NCBI GenBank assembly: GCA_002692165.1
Contig: NZJL01000090.1
Coordinates: 2,998 to 10,097 of the forward strand
Direction of reading: 5' to 3'
Source: Porticoccaceae bacterium
GTDB lineage: Bacteria > Pseudomonadota > Gammaproteobacteria > Pseudomonadales > Porticoccaceae
DNA: 7,100 nt
Part shown: positions 1 through 7,100 of the stretch, one piece after another
Layout of the letters: each line of letters begins with the position of its first letter
Numbering within the stretch: position 1 is the first letter of the stretch
Position numbers and translations under genes: made by a program
The notes under the pieces: generated by a model
What the model saw: the letters and a program-made list of their open reading frames with translations, nothing else
Told to the model about the DNA's origin: nothing
The model's database searches: none

Positions 1-201
1 GCTGGACTTGACCCTGCAACGATTTCACTCATCATGCGCCACAAAAAAATCGTGTATTTTTCATGTAATCCCGAGAGTCTGATTCAAAATTTAAGCGAAA
101 TCTTACCCACTCATAATATCGTAGCATTAGCCGTCTTTGATCAGTTTCCTTGGACGGATCACTTAGAGATCGGGACGATATTGGAAGCCTTTTGTATTTG
201 A
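1..201 (+). CDS. trmA: tRNA (uracil-5-)-methyltransferase, C-terminal fragment (5' end outside window)
   Basis: The frame is open from base 1 and ends at TGA 199-201, giving the last 66 residues. TrmA makes 5-methyluridine at position 54 of the tRNA T-loop, using S-adenosylmethionine, in the cytoplasm. The fragment carries the end of the catalytic domain. It begins with AGLDP, the tail of the usual PPR-x-GLD motif. SCNPE follows, with the nucleophilic cysteine at fragment residue 22, and then FDQFPWTDHLE, whose Glu56 matches the catalytic base. The FDQFP-T-H wording fits TrmA better than its paralogue RlmD, which usually has a LDMFPHT-type sequence. The fragment ends four residues after the ILE that matches the usual C-terminal strand, so the C-terminus looks intact. 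Only the 5' truncation by the window edge is abnormal. RlmC/RlmD relatives are the alternative but are less likely. Confidence 0.88.
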   Translation, partial: AGLDPATISLIMRHKKIVYFSCNPESLIQNLSEILPTHNIVALAVFDQFPWTDHLEIGTILEAFCI

Positions 202-221
202 ACACTAGGCACAAATTAATC

Positions 222-1541
222 TCATACCTCTGGCTCCGGCAATTTCTTTCTGCTCGAGACTATTTCGTGTTTAAGATGTTTCTTTGTTTTGGCTCCTAGA
301 TCTCTCAGTTCCTCAGTTCTTCCAACTAAATTTCCTTTGCCTGTCAAAAGACGTTTTCTTGCGTCTCCTAACACGTCCTTGCTGCGTTGGAGGTATTTTT
401 CAGCCTCATCAAGCACATCAACATACCGAACAAACCCGTCGTAAAGCCGCCCCGCCTTCTCTGCAATAATCTTTGAATTACGGTTTTGATCGTCGTACCG
501 CCAAAGATTCTTGATGGTTTTTAGTGTAACCAGCAAAGTACTGGGACTAACAAGCACTATGTTTTTCTCGTAAGCATCTGCCATGATTTCTGGAGCATGG
601 TCTAGTGCGAGCATAAAAGCTGCTTCAATCGGCACAAATAAAAGAACAAAATCGAGACTGTTAAGGCCATCCAACTGATCATAATTCTTATCGCTTAGAC
701 CACGGACATGTGTTTTTAATGAATTAAGATGCTTCCGCAGAGATTGCGTTTTCTGCAGTTCGTCTCTGCTATTAAAGTAACCCTCATAAGCTAACAGACT
801 GACTTTTGCGTCAATGACAATGTCCTTGCCCTCTGGCAGATGAACAATGACGTCAGGTTTCTTTGTTTTACCTTGATCATCAATTTTGGATTCTTGTACG
901 TTATATTCTCTGCCTCGCTTTAATCCAGAATCTTCAAGCAGTTTCTCAAGTATAAACTCCCCCCAATTTCCTTGGAGTTTAGTATCACCACGCAAAGCAT
1001 TCGCAAGGCTCACGGCTTCCTCTGAGACTCGCATCGTGTGCTTTTGCAGTTCGCTTATTTGACCGATAAGTTTATTACGATCAGCCGTCTCCTTGTCATA
1101 GGCGCTCTCCACTTGTTTTCGAAATTCGCCGATATCCCTTCTCAAAGGCCCAACAGAGTTCTCTATCGTCAATTGACTCTTGGCTGCAAATTGAGTCTGC
1201 TTTTGCTCAAAAATACGGTTCGCAAGATTTTCAAATTCTTGCGACATGCGTATTCTCGTCGTTTCCAAGAGTTCAAACTTTTCCTCATGCTCTTTTGCTT
1301 GACCTTCCAATCTGGTCATCAAGGACGCCACTTCCTTTCCTAACTCTATATTCTGTTTATCTTTATCACGTAAAGAATCATTCAAATTCACTTCTAAATG
1401 TTGGCTATTTTCAAGTTGAATTTCAAGCCTTGCCAGTTTTGCTCTCTCGGTAAGAATACTAATGAAATAACCACCAACAGTTCCCACCGCAAAACTGACA
1501 AGCCCAATAAACAAATACATTACTTGAATCGACAATTCCAT
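222..1541 (-). CDS. rmuC: DNA recombination protein RmuC, complete (439 aa)
   Basis: RmuC is a predicted nuclease-like protein; in E. coli its loss raises inversion frequency at short inverted repeats, but its biochemical activity is poorly defined. Residues 7-30 form one hydrophobic segment that should anchor the protein in the inner membrane, with the bulk cytoplasmic. Residues about 35-165 are charged and heptad-like, as expected of the family's long coiled coil. The RmuC domain spans about 185-400: GNWGE at 191-195, KPD at 228-230, IDAK at 243-246 (a PD-(D/E)xK-like set of E195, D230, D244 and K246), FVPIEAAF at 302-309 and NLWRYDDQNRN at 345-355. The length is normal for the family and no lesion is seen. 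The start is taken at ATG 1539-1541, but no Shine-Dalgarno sequence precedes it. Met8 (1518-1520) is an alternative that would still keep most of the membrane segment. The gene converges on trmA and diverges from the AddB-like gene. Confidence 0.93.
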   Translation of the reverse strand: MELSIQVMYLFIGLVSFAVGTVGGYFISILTERAKLARLEIQLENSQHLEVNLNDSLRDKDKQNIELGKEVASLMTRLEGQAKEHEEKFELLETTRIRMSQEFENLANRIFEQKQTQFAAKSQLTIENSVGPLRRDIGEFRKQVESAYDKETADRNKLIGQISELQKHTMRVSEEAVSLANALRGDTKLQGNWGEFILEKLLEDSGLKRGREYNVQESKIDDQGKTKKPDVIVHLPEGKDIVIDAKVSLLAYEGYFNSRDELQKTQSLRKHLNSLKTHVRGLSDKNYDQLDGLNSLDFVLLFVPIEAAFMLALDHAPEIMADAYEKNIVLVSPSTLLVTLKTIKNLWRYDDQNRNSKIIAEKAGRLYDGFVRYVDVLDEAEKYLQRSKDVLGDARKRLLTGKGNLVGRTEELRDLGAKTKKHLKHEIVSSRKKLPEPEV

Positions 1542-1547
1542 AAAGAT

Positions 1548-1556
1548 ATTGTACCA
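1548..1556 (-). promoter_or_regulatory. Extended -10 promoter element for rmuC
   Basis: Read on the minus strand this is TGGTACAAT, a TGn extension followed by TACAAT (5 of 6 matches to the sigma-70 -10 consensus). The hexamer 17 bp upstream is CCCTTT, a poor -35, which an extended -10 can tolerate. The hexamer ends only six bases before the annotated rmuC ATG, so transcription would begin at or near the start codon. It overlaps GTACCAGTAC (1551-1560), a short dyad that could be chance. No experiment backs this call. Confidence 0.45.
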
Positions 1557-1606
1557 GTACCACCCTCAGAAAAGGGCTTAATCTATCTTACTATTTGACA
1601 ATGTTT

Positions 1607-1612
1607 GAGGAG
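1607..1612 (+). promoter_or_regulatory. Ribosome binding site of the AddB-like gene
   Basis: GAGGAG matches the anti-Shine-Dalgarno sequence well and stands 8 nt before ATG 1621-1623. This fixes the start there, in preference to the in-frame Met10 codon at 1648-1650, which has no such site. Confidence 0.8.
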
Positions 1613-1620
1613 AAACATAA

Positions 1621-4332
1621 ATGACAAGGCATGAGCCATTGCCTTCCATGATTGATATTTCGGTATTCGAGCAAGTTTTAAAAGAAAAGAACAGTCTCGT
1701 CTTAGTACCCACCGAGCGATTAGCAAATCAAATATGTGCTGCGTGGGGTAGCACCGAACACAGTGACATGCCATCATGGCAGGCGCCCAATGTTCATTGC
1801 ATGCTCTCATGGCTTAAAAATTGTTGGGATGAAATGCATGACCTGCATTTAGATTCAGTCACCCCTTGGGCGATGGCTGAGCGAGCTCAGAGATTATTTT
1901 TTTGGGAAAAAGCAATAAATAAATTTAATCCGCGGTTGGCAACTCGCTTCAGCCGCATGGCTGATGATACATATAACGAACTCTGCTCTCATTATCTGCC
2001 CATTGAAAACGTTCCTAGTGATACCACCAGTTCGAGACAATTTAAGGTGTGGTCTAAAACGTATGCCAAATTAATGGAAGAGAACGGTTTTCTGCAACCA
2101 CACGAGTGCTGGAAACTTTTAGCAACAAATTTCAAGAAACACGAACTTCATACTTATCAAAGTATTTATTTATATGGATTTCAATCTATCACACCTCTTC
2201 AGCGTAACATACTCATTAACTCCGCTAATCGCTGTGTATTGTTGGATCCTTTCTGTGTAGACATGATCGATCGGCTAGATGATCCTAACCACAATATCAG
2301 CTCACTCTTCCATCCCAAATATAAAAACATCGCGGGCTTTGATAAAGCTAAAAAAATTAAATTTAATGATCCTCAGGAGGAGCTCACCGCGGCAGCGACA
2401 TGGGCAGCAAAGGAACTTAAAACGAGTCCAAATCAACGAATTGGAATACTTCTGCCAGATTTGCCCAATCGGCTCGGGGAAGTTTATCGAGCGATTGACA
2501 GAGCATTGGCCGCGTCAGATGTTAAAATCCCGGTAAATTTTTCTGCTGGCGTGCCTCTCTCTGAGACTCCTTTGATCGCCGGTGCTCTTGAATTGCTTTC
2601 TTCGATCAACAATGAAAAAACCTTATCCTATTGGCTTCGGATAATTTACTCTCCTTATTCAGCTTTTGAGTATCTGTCTCTTCAATTAAAAGGCCAACTG
2701 GAACAGCAACTGAGAAAGAAGTCGCTCTTCAGTCTGACGCTTCATCAATTCGTGTGTGAAATAGAAAGAATTGAAACTTCAGAAGACACGAGCAAAGCTA
2801 TCAAAGCGTTCCGGTTTCTATCAACAAAAACTAAATACCAAGCTGATGGCAAATTAACGCTGTTAAAGTTTTCACAGTGGTCTGAAGCGATACATAGTCT
2901 TTTAGAGAAGCAGAATTGGCCCGGGACCAATCCCGTTTCAAGTTATGAATACCAACAATTAAGTCAATGGGATAGTTTAATGGAGCAATTTTGTAGCCTA
3001 GATAATCTCGGAGAAAGAATTAACTCGAATGGAGCCGTCCAGACCCTCATTTCAATGGCAAATGATCATATATTTCACGAGCAAACACCTGATGCATCCC
3101 TTCAGGTATTGGGACTTTTAGATGCCTCTGGCCTTCAATTTAATAAGGCCTGGATACTTGGCTCGGATCATAAGAACTTACCCAAACTTCCCTCAATCAA
3201 TCCATTGCTGCCTGCAAATTATCAAAAAAAACACAAGTTATCCCGATATGACGCAACACGGGAATTAGTTATAGCACGCAGCCTTCTTCAAAGTTTCCAT
3301 GCCAATGCTGACTTTTTAATCTGCAGCTACCCCTCACACCGCGACGAAGAGCAATCTATCGAGAGCCCTTTGTTAAGAAACATAGATTCATCTTGGTTTC
3401 CTATCTCACTCCAGCCAGTTTATGATCAACAAGCCTTTTATGATTCTAATCAGTTGGAGCAAAGCGAACTTTATGAACAACCGAATGTTCCTCTTGACAT
3501 GAACAAAGAAAAGATTCGAGGCGGTGCTGCAATTCTTCGAAATCAGTTTGTCTGCCCGTTTAACTCATTCGCCATCCATCGATTAAGCGCAATGCCCTTA
3601 GATCCGCCGCATAAGGGAATAAACAAGCGGGAGCGAGGAATACTTATTCATGAAATCTTATTCAAGTTATGGGCTGAATGGAAAAACTCTGCCAAATTGG
3701 TGCAATTGAGCAACTTGGAACTCACTGCGGAAATCAATCAGACTATTGATTTCGCGTTTGCTAAATACGATCGTTTCTCGTCTTCTCTTCGCGGTCCACG
3801 ATACCGCAAATTGGAAAAACTGCAGATTTGTAACTTGATAGAAGCTTGGCTTAATAAGGAAAAAGTCCGAGAACCCTTCGAGGTGCTTGAGTTAGAGCGA
3901 TTATTTACAATTAAATTTGGTGAGCTGACTCTTCAACTGACTGTGGATCGTATAGATCTCGTTGGAGAGAAAACACTCATCATTGATTATAAAACCGGCA
4001 CTATAAAATCAAGAGGTTGGGATCCCGAGCAATTGAGAGAACCCCAATTGCCGCTTTACGTTCTTGCCTGCAGTCCGAGCTCCAATGGATGTGCATATGC
4101 ACAACTAAACCTAGATGAGATCAGATTAATTGGTGAGAGTGATGGGCTGCTTTCTCCAGAATTGACCGAAATTGAGGATTGGCCAGCAAGAATTGTCGAC
4201 TGGAAAAAGGGACTCAAAAAATTAGCCCATTCATTTTCCTCTGGAAATTGTGACATCTCTATCAGTGATGCAACCGCTTTCAAGCAACAACATTTTTTAT
4301 TACCTCTCAACCGATTTGTCGAATATCCTTGA
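1621..4332 (+). CDS. AddB-like PD-(D/E)XK nuclease, 'probable DNA repair protein' family (903 aa)
   Basis: This matches the roughly 900-residue proteobacterial family related to AddB (the TIGR03623 type), thought to act in double-strand-break end processing with a RecB-like helicase. The N-terminus has a LVPTERLANQ strand where helicases carry Walker A, but no GxGKT, so it should not hydrolyse ATP. Residues about 494-531 (VLGLLDASGLQF through NPLLP) are the degenerate helicase-like core typical of the family. The C-terminal nuclease is complete: RG at 672-673 with His677, VDRID at 775-779 (Asp776 is 13 residues before the next Asp, as in RecB), IDYKTG at 788-793 (Asp789, Lys791) and QLPLY at 809-813. 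Cys645, in FVCPF, matches the first AddB iron-sulfur ligand. The expected C-terminal C-x2-C-x5-C is instead Lys888, His891 and Asn897 within an otherwise recognisable LPLNR context. The start is fixed by the GAGGAG site. The helicase gene follows after 13 bp. I give no symbol because addB proper is a different family member. Confidence 0.88.
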   Translation: MTRHEPLPSMIDISVFEQVLKEKNSLVLVPTERLANQICAAWGSTEHSDMPSWQAPNVHCMLSWLKNCWDEMHDLHLDSVTPWAMAERAQRLFFWEKAINKFNPRLATRFSRMADDTYNELCSHYLPIENVPSDTTSSRQFKVWSKTYAKLMEENGFLQPHECWKLLATNFKKHELHTYQSIYLYGFQSITPLQRNILINSANRCVLLDPFCVDMIDRLDDPNHNISSLFHPKYKNIAGFDKAKKIKFNDPQEELTAAATWAAKELKTSPNQRIGILLPDLPNRLGEVYRAIDRALAASDVKIPVNFSAGVPLSETPLIAGALELLSSINNEKTLSYWLRIIYSPYSAFEYLSLQLKGQLEQQLRKKSLFSLTLHQFVCEIERIETSEDTSKAIKAFRFLSTKTKYQADGKLTLLKFSQWSEAIHSLLEKQNWPGTNPVSSYEYQQLSQWDSLMEQFCSLDNLGERINSNGAVQTLISMANDHIFHEQTPDASLQVLGLLDASGLQFNKAWILGSDHKNLPKLPSINPLLPANYQKKHKLSRYDATRELVIARSLLQSFHANADFLICSYPSHRDEEQSIESPLLRNIDSSWFPISLQPVYDQQAFYDSNQLEQSELYEQPNVPLDMNKEKIRGGAAILRNQFVCPFNSFAIHRLSAMPLDPPHKGINKRERGILIHEILFKLWAEWKNSAKLVQLSNLELTAEINQTIDFAFAKYDRFSSSLRGPRYRKLEKLQICNLIEAWLNKEKVREPFEVLELERLFTIKFGELTLQLTVDRIDLVGEKTLIIDYKTGTIKSRGWDPEQLREPQLPLYVLACSPSSNGCAYAQLNLDEIRLIGESDGLLSPELTEIEDWPARIVDWKKGLKKLAHSFSSGNCDISISDATAFKQQHFLLPLNRFVEYP

Positions 4333-4345
4333 TCTTTAGCAAGAC

Positions 4346-7100
4346 ATGGAACCATATGTGATGATTAAGCTTAGTGATTCAAAAATAAGGACAGCCGCGA
4401 TTGACCCTGCACGAAGCTTTATTGTAGCTGCCCCCGCCGGTTCTGGTAAAACAGGCTTAATTACACAAAGATACCTTGCGCTGCTAGATTGTGTTGAGAA
4501 TCCTGAGGAGATTCTCTGCATCACCTTTACAAGAAAAGCCGCCTCAGAAATGCTGACACGAGTGGTAACAGCGCTCGAAAAGGCCCATACATCCTCATGT
4601 CCAACCGATCCAAATGACGCAACTACATGGATGCTTGCAAAGAAAGCGCTTGCACGCAGTGATAAATTTACGTGGAATTTATTAGATCTTCCTTGGAGAT
4701 TGCGCATCCAGACGATTGATGGCTTCACCAGGCATGTAAGTAATCATTATGCTCTGGAATCATCGACAGGCTTTTCGACAAATCCATGCGATCAGCCTTT
4801 AGTTCATTATAAAAGGGCTGCGCAGGCGTTACTTTCTAGGATAGAGGAGGACAATCTGATTGGGTCATATGTTGGTACTTTGCTGAGCCATTTAGGGAAT
4901 GACTTCGGTTTATGCGAACATCTTTTATGCCAACTTTTGGAAAGGCGAGAGCAATGGCTCCCTCTAATTTTTAGGATTAAGACTAATCCGGATTACTTTC
5001 ATTCGCTGATCGAGCGCGTGACATGCGAACATCTAAAAACTTTGACTGACCTTTTTGATCCCATTTCAAGGGAATTTCTAGCCCTTACAAGACAAGCTGC
5101 GAGACGTGTATCTGAGGAGACTAATCCCGAATTAAATCAATTAAAGGACCTTAACTGCCTTCCAGAGTGCTCTGCAAACGAGCTCGCTACTTGGAAATCT
5201 TTAATTCGGCAATTTGTCTCAAAAACCGACATGTGGAGACAAAGACTCACCAAAAACGAGGGATATCCTCCCACTGAGAAACATCAGAAAATCCGAGCTT
5301 TGGAGTTGATAAAATGGTGCGAGGCTACTCCGGGGTTGCTCCAAGTAATGATTTCGATTTTGAGGCTGCCTGAGAACTATAAGAATTCATCACAACATCA
5401 AATTCTTGTCGCAGTCGGTTATCTGCTTCCTTATTTAGTGGCCGAATTAAATGTCATTTTCGAGAGCGATAATGAATGTGACTATAGCGCCATAACTCTG
5501 TCAGCATTAGATGCTTTGAACTCCAATGATCCGTCAAACGCTGTGTCTCGAGCATCTCTGCAGTTAGATTACAGATTGAAGCACGTACTAATTGATGAGT
5601 TTCAGGATACCTCAGCTATTCAAATAAACTTAATTGAATCATTGGTCGAAGGCTGGGAATCTGATGATGGACGCAGCATATTTCTTGTTGGCGATGCAAT
5701 GCAGTCGATGTACAGCTTTAGGAACGCTAATGTGGGCTTATTTCTAAGAGCACAAAAACACTCAATAGCACACTTAGAAATTCAATCGCTTACACTTAAA
5801 ACCAACTTTCGATCTCAAGAGGTTGTAGTCGACTGGATAAACGAATACTTCTCTTCAGCATTTCCATCAACAGAAAATCCTTCCTTAGGCGCAGTATCTT
5901 ATTCAAACTCCGATGCAGTCAAGCGATTATCACTGAAGGCCGAAGTCAATTTTTTTGGCTATTGTGGGGAGGATTACGATGCATTCGAAGCTAAACGGAT
6001 ATCAGAAATCTGCAAAAAGATCAGGCTCAATTATCCTCGCGACTCGATCGCTATCCTTGCTCGTAACAGAGGTCATTTGAAAGCAATCATCCCTGCTTTT
6101 AGGGAAAACGATATTGAGTGGCAAGGGATTGATATAGAACCACTTTTCAATCGTTTACCGGTCGTCGACATGATGTCGCTAACCCGCGCATTGATGTCAC
6201 CAAGTGATCGAATAGCGTGGCTTTCAGTTCTGCATGCACCATTTTGTGGGTTAGGTCTTGAGGACTTGTTGATAATTGTAAACAGTACACAGCACTGTTT
6301 GGAAGAAAAGCAACTAATCATAGATCAACTCATCGGTCAGTTTGAGTCTTTTGAAAATCGGAGAAAGCACCAGCTGAGCAGTTACGGCTCAGCGACTTTA
6401 GCACGGGTCGTTCCTGTTTTAAAAGATTTTTGGCTTAACCGTCGTCGTCAAAGTCTTCGTAAGTCCCTAGAAGAATGCTGGGTAAAGCTCGGCGGAATGG
6501 ACGCACTTGAAAATAAAAAGGATTATGAAGATATCATGAAATTCCTAGACCTTGTCAGTCAAACGGAAGTCGGAGGAATCATTCAAAATTGGGAAGGTTT
6601 TCAGCATGCGTTCGAAGCTCTCACCTCCAAACCGAAATTATCGCAATTAACGAATGAAGATCGAAATCCGGTAACGGTTATGACCATGCATAAAGCGAAA
6701 GGTTTAGAATTTGATCATGTGATTCTGCCCGGTTTGTCTCGTTCGGTCAGCGAGAGGGAAAAGCCGCTTCTCTTGTGGAATGAATATCTTAATGACGGAG
6801 GTCAGAATGATTTCATTATTGCGACCCGAGGACCCGTGTCTCAGGGGGAAGACGAGTTATACCATTATTTAAGGCATGAGCAGACGATTCGATCTCGCTT
6901 AGAAAACACTAGAGTGCTGTATGTTGCTGCAACGAGAACTATTCACTCCTTACATCTTTTTGGAGAGCTTAGACAAAACGGTTCGAAATGGAGAGCTCCT
7001 GCGTCAAATAGTTTACTAGCAAGCATATGGCCCCGATTGTCGGCGGATATCGACAGCAACCGTTACACAATTCAAATATCCAAAAATGAGAAAAAACATT
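4346..7100 (+). CDS. RecB/AddA-like UvrD-family (SF1) DNA helicase, 5' part; 3' end outside window
   Basis: The frame stays open for 918 codons to the window edge. The protein is an SF1A DNA helicase, the likely ATP-driven 3'-5' motor of a complex with the AddB-like protein. Motifs in order are Walker A APAGSGKT 29-36 (Lys35), Ia ITFTRKAASEM 59-69, QTIDGF 122-127, Walker B LIDEFQDTS 415-423 (Asp417, Glu418), III GDAMQSMYSFR 449-459, IV TNFRS 486-490, V TMHKAKGLEFD 780-790 and VI RVLYVAATR 856-864. The gap of about 380 residues between Walker A and B, and a WRQRLTK-GYP stretch at 297-308, resemble RecB-type helicases with a large 1B domain rather than UvrD, Rep or PcrA. Whether a C-terminal nuclease domain follows cannot be seen. 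Start candidates are ATG 4346, GTG 4358 and ATG 4361. All are close to the conserved RSFIVAAPAGSGKT, with in-frame TAG at 4337-4339 just upstream. Neither ATG has a strong ribosome binding site, although GGA at 4348-4350 would suit 4361. Translational coupling to the preceding gene is likely. Confidence 0.92.
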   Translation, partial: MEPYVMIKLSDSKIRTAAIDPARSFIVAAPAGSGKTGLITQRYLALLDCVENPEEILCITFTRKAASEMLTRVVTALEKAHTSSCPTDPNDATTWMLAKKALARSDKFTWNLLDLPWRLRIQTIDGFTRHVSNHYALESSTGFSTNPCDQPLVHYKRAAQALLSRIEEDNLIGSYVGTLLSHLGNDFGLCEHLLCQLLERREQWLPLIFRIKTNPDYFHSLIERVTCEHLKTLTDLFDPISREFLALTRQAARRVSEETNPELNQLKDLNCLPECSANELATWKSLIRQFVSKTDMWRQRLTKNEGYPPTEKHQKIRALELIKWCEATPGLLQVMISILRLPENYKNSSQHQILVAVGYLLPYLVAELNVIFESDNECDYSAITLSALDALNSNDPSNAVSRASLQLDYRLKHVLIDEFQDTSAIQINLIESLVEGWESDDGRSIFLVGDAMQSMYSFRNANVGLFLRAQKHSIAHLEIQSLTLKTNFRSQEVVVDWINEYFSSAFPSTENPSLGAVSYSNSDAVKRLSLKAEVNFFGYCGEDYDAFEAKRISEICKKIRLNYPRDSIAILARNRGHLKAIIPAFRENDIEWQGIDIEPLFNRLPVVDMMSLTRALMSPSDRIAWLSVLHAPFCGLGLEDLLIIVNSTQHCLEEKQLIIDQLIGQFESFENRRKHQLSSYGSATLARVVPVLKDFWLNRRRQSLRKSLEECWVKLGGMDALENKKDYEDIMKFLDLVSQTEVGGIIQNWEGFQHAFEALTSKPKLSQLTNEDRNPVTVMTMHKAKGLEFDHVILPGLSRSVSEREKPLLLWNEYLNDGGQNDFIIATRGPVSQGEDELYHYLRHEQTIRSRLENTRVLYVAATRTIHSLHLFGELRQNGSKWRAPASNSLLASIWPRLSADIDSNRYTIQISKNEKKH

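Larger units (their letters stand above)
1542..1620. promoter_or_regulatory. Divergent intergenic region between rmuC and the AddB-like gene
   Basis: These 79 bp must hold the 5' signals of both genes unless promoters lie inside the coding regions. On the minus strand there is an extended -10 for rmuC (1548-1556). On the plus strand there is a strong ribosome binding site (1607-1612). A TTGACA at 1595-1600 lies too close to the AddB-like start to serve it. The best plus-strand -10-like hexamer with room for a leader is TACTAT at 1589-1594, which has no matching -35. The AddB-like promoter is therefore unresolved. Confidence 0.6.
1621..7100 (+). other. Putative two-gene helicase-nuclease operon
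   Basis: The AddB-like gene and the helicase gene share strand and are separated by 13 bp (4333-4345), with no terminator hairpin or promoter visible between them. The second gene has only a weak ribosome binding site, which suggests translational coupling and balanced subunit levels. Each protein supplies what the other lacks: a motor with all SF1 motifs, and a nuclease with no Walker A. Whether further genes follow is beyond the window. Confidence 0.75.

Noticed and set aside
349..366. AGACG/CGTCT 5-bp inverted repeat, possible trmA terminator
   Set aside because: The stem is short with an 8-base loop, there is no following T-run, and it lies inside the rmuC coding sequence 150 bases past the trmA stop.
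1038..1343. Plus-strand open frame of 101 codons inside rmuC
   Set aside because: It is antisense to the rmuC coiled-coil region and has no recognisable domain or ribosome binding site.
1595..1600. Perfect TTGACA -35 hexamer upstream of the AddB-like gene
   Set aside because: With a 17-bp spacer the -10 would fall on 1618-1623 (TAAATG), on the start codon, and the transcript would lack the GAGGAG site. It is probably coincidental.
1601..1624. Seven-codon leader ORF (MFEEKHK) whose TGA overlaps the AddB-like ATG as ATGA
   Set aside because: It has no ribosome binding site of its own and arises from the Shine-Dalgarno region being read in frame; no regulatory peptide feature is seen.
4336..4728. 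Minus-strand open frame of 130 codons
   Set aside because: It lies opposite the N-terminal Walker A region of the helicase gene, resembles no known family, and is explained as a shadow of that gene.
6073..6321. Minus-strand open frame of 82 codons inside the helicase gene
   Set aside because: It is opposite a region where the helicase reads cleanly through conserved sequence (AILARNRGHL); its composition fits a shadow frame.

Overview
The window holds four protein-coding genes that look chromosomal and housekeeping in type. From left to right they are the 3' end of a trmA-type tRNA methyltransferase gene (+), a complete rmuC gene (-), a complete gene for a 903-residue AddB-like nuclease (+), and the first 918 codons of a RecB/AddA-like UvrD-family helicase gene (+) that runs off the right edge. 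No tRNA, rRNA, IS element, CRISPR array or prophage gene is visible. Coding density is very high; the only non-coding stretches are about 20, 79 and 13 bp.

Organism: most likely a gammaproteobacterium with a moderately AT-rich genome. TrmA of this type is largely gammaproteobacterial, and the 'probable DNA repair protein' AddB relative next to a RecB-like helicase is a proteobacterial arrangement. This is inferred from family knowledge and overall composition; genus cannot be read from the sequence.

Layout: trmA (1-201) and rmuC (222-1541) converge with 20 bp between their stop codons and no visible terminator hairpin. rmuC and the AddB-like gene diverge from a 79-bp region (1542-1620) that holds an extended -10 element for rmuC and a clear Shine-Dalgarno site for the AddB-like gene. 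The AddB-like gene (1621-4332) and the helicase gene (4346 onward) are 13 bp apart and should form one operon.

Function: the AddB-like protein and the helicase probably form a helicase-nuclease that processes double-strand DNA ends, analogous to AddAB or RecBCD. The helicase supplies the motor: every SF1 motif from Walker A to motif VI is present. The AddB-like partner has no Walker A but keeps a complete RecB-type nuclease site. RmuC is a membrane-anchored coiled-coil protein with a nuclease-like domain, also linked to recombination, so three of the four genes concern DNA-end or rearrangement biology.

The most notable detail is that the AddB-like protein has lost the C-terminal Cys-x2-Cys-x5-Cys part of the AddB iron-sulfur site, although the sequence around it and the first cysteine are retained. 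I see no evidence of a wholly new system here.
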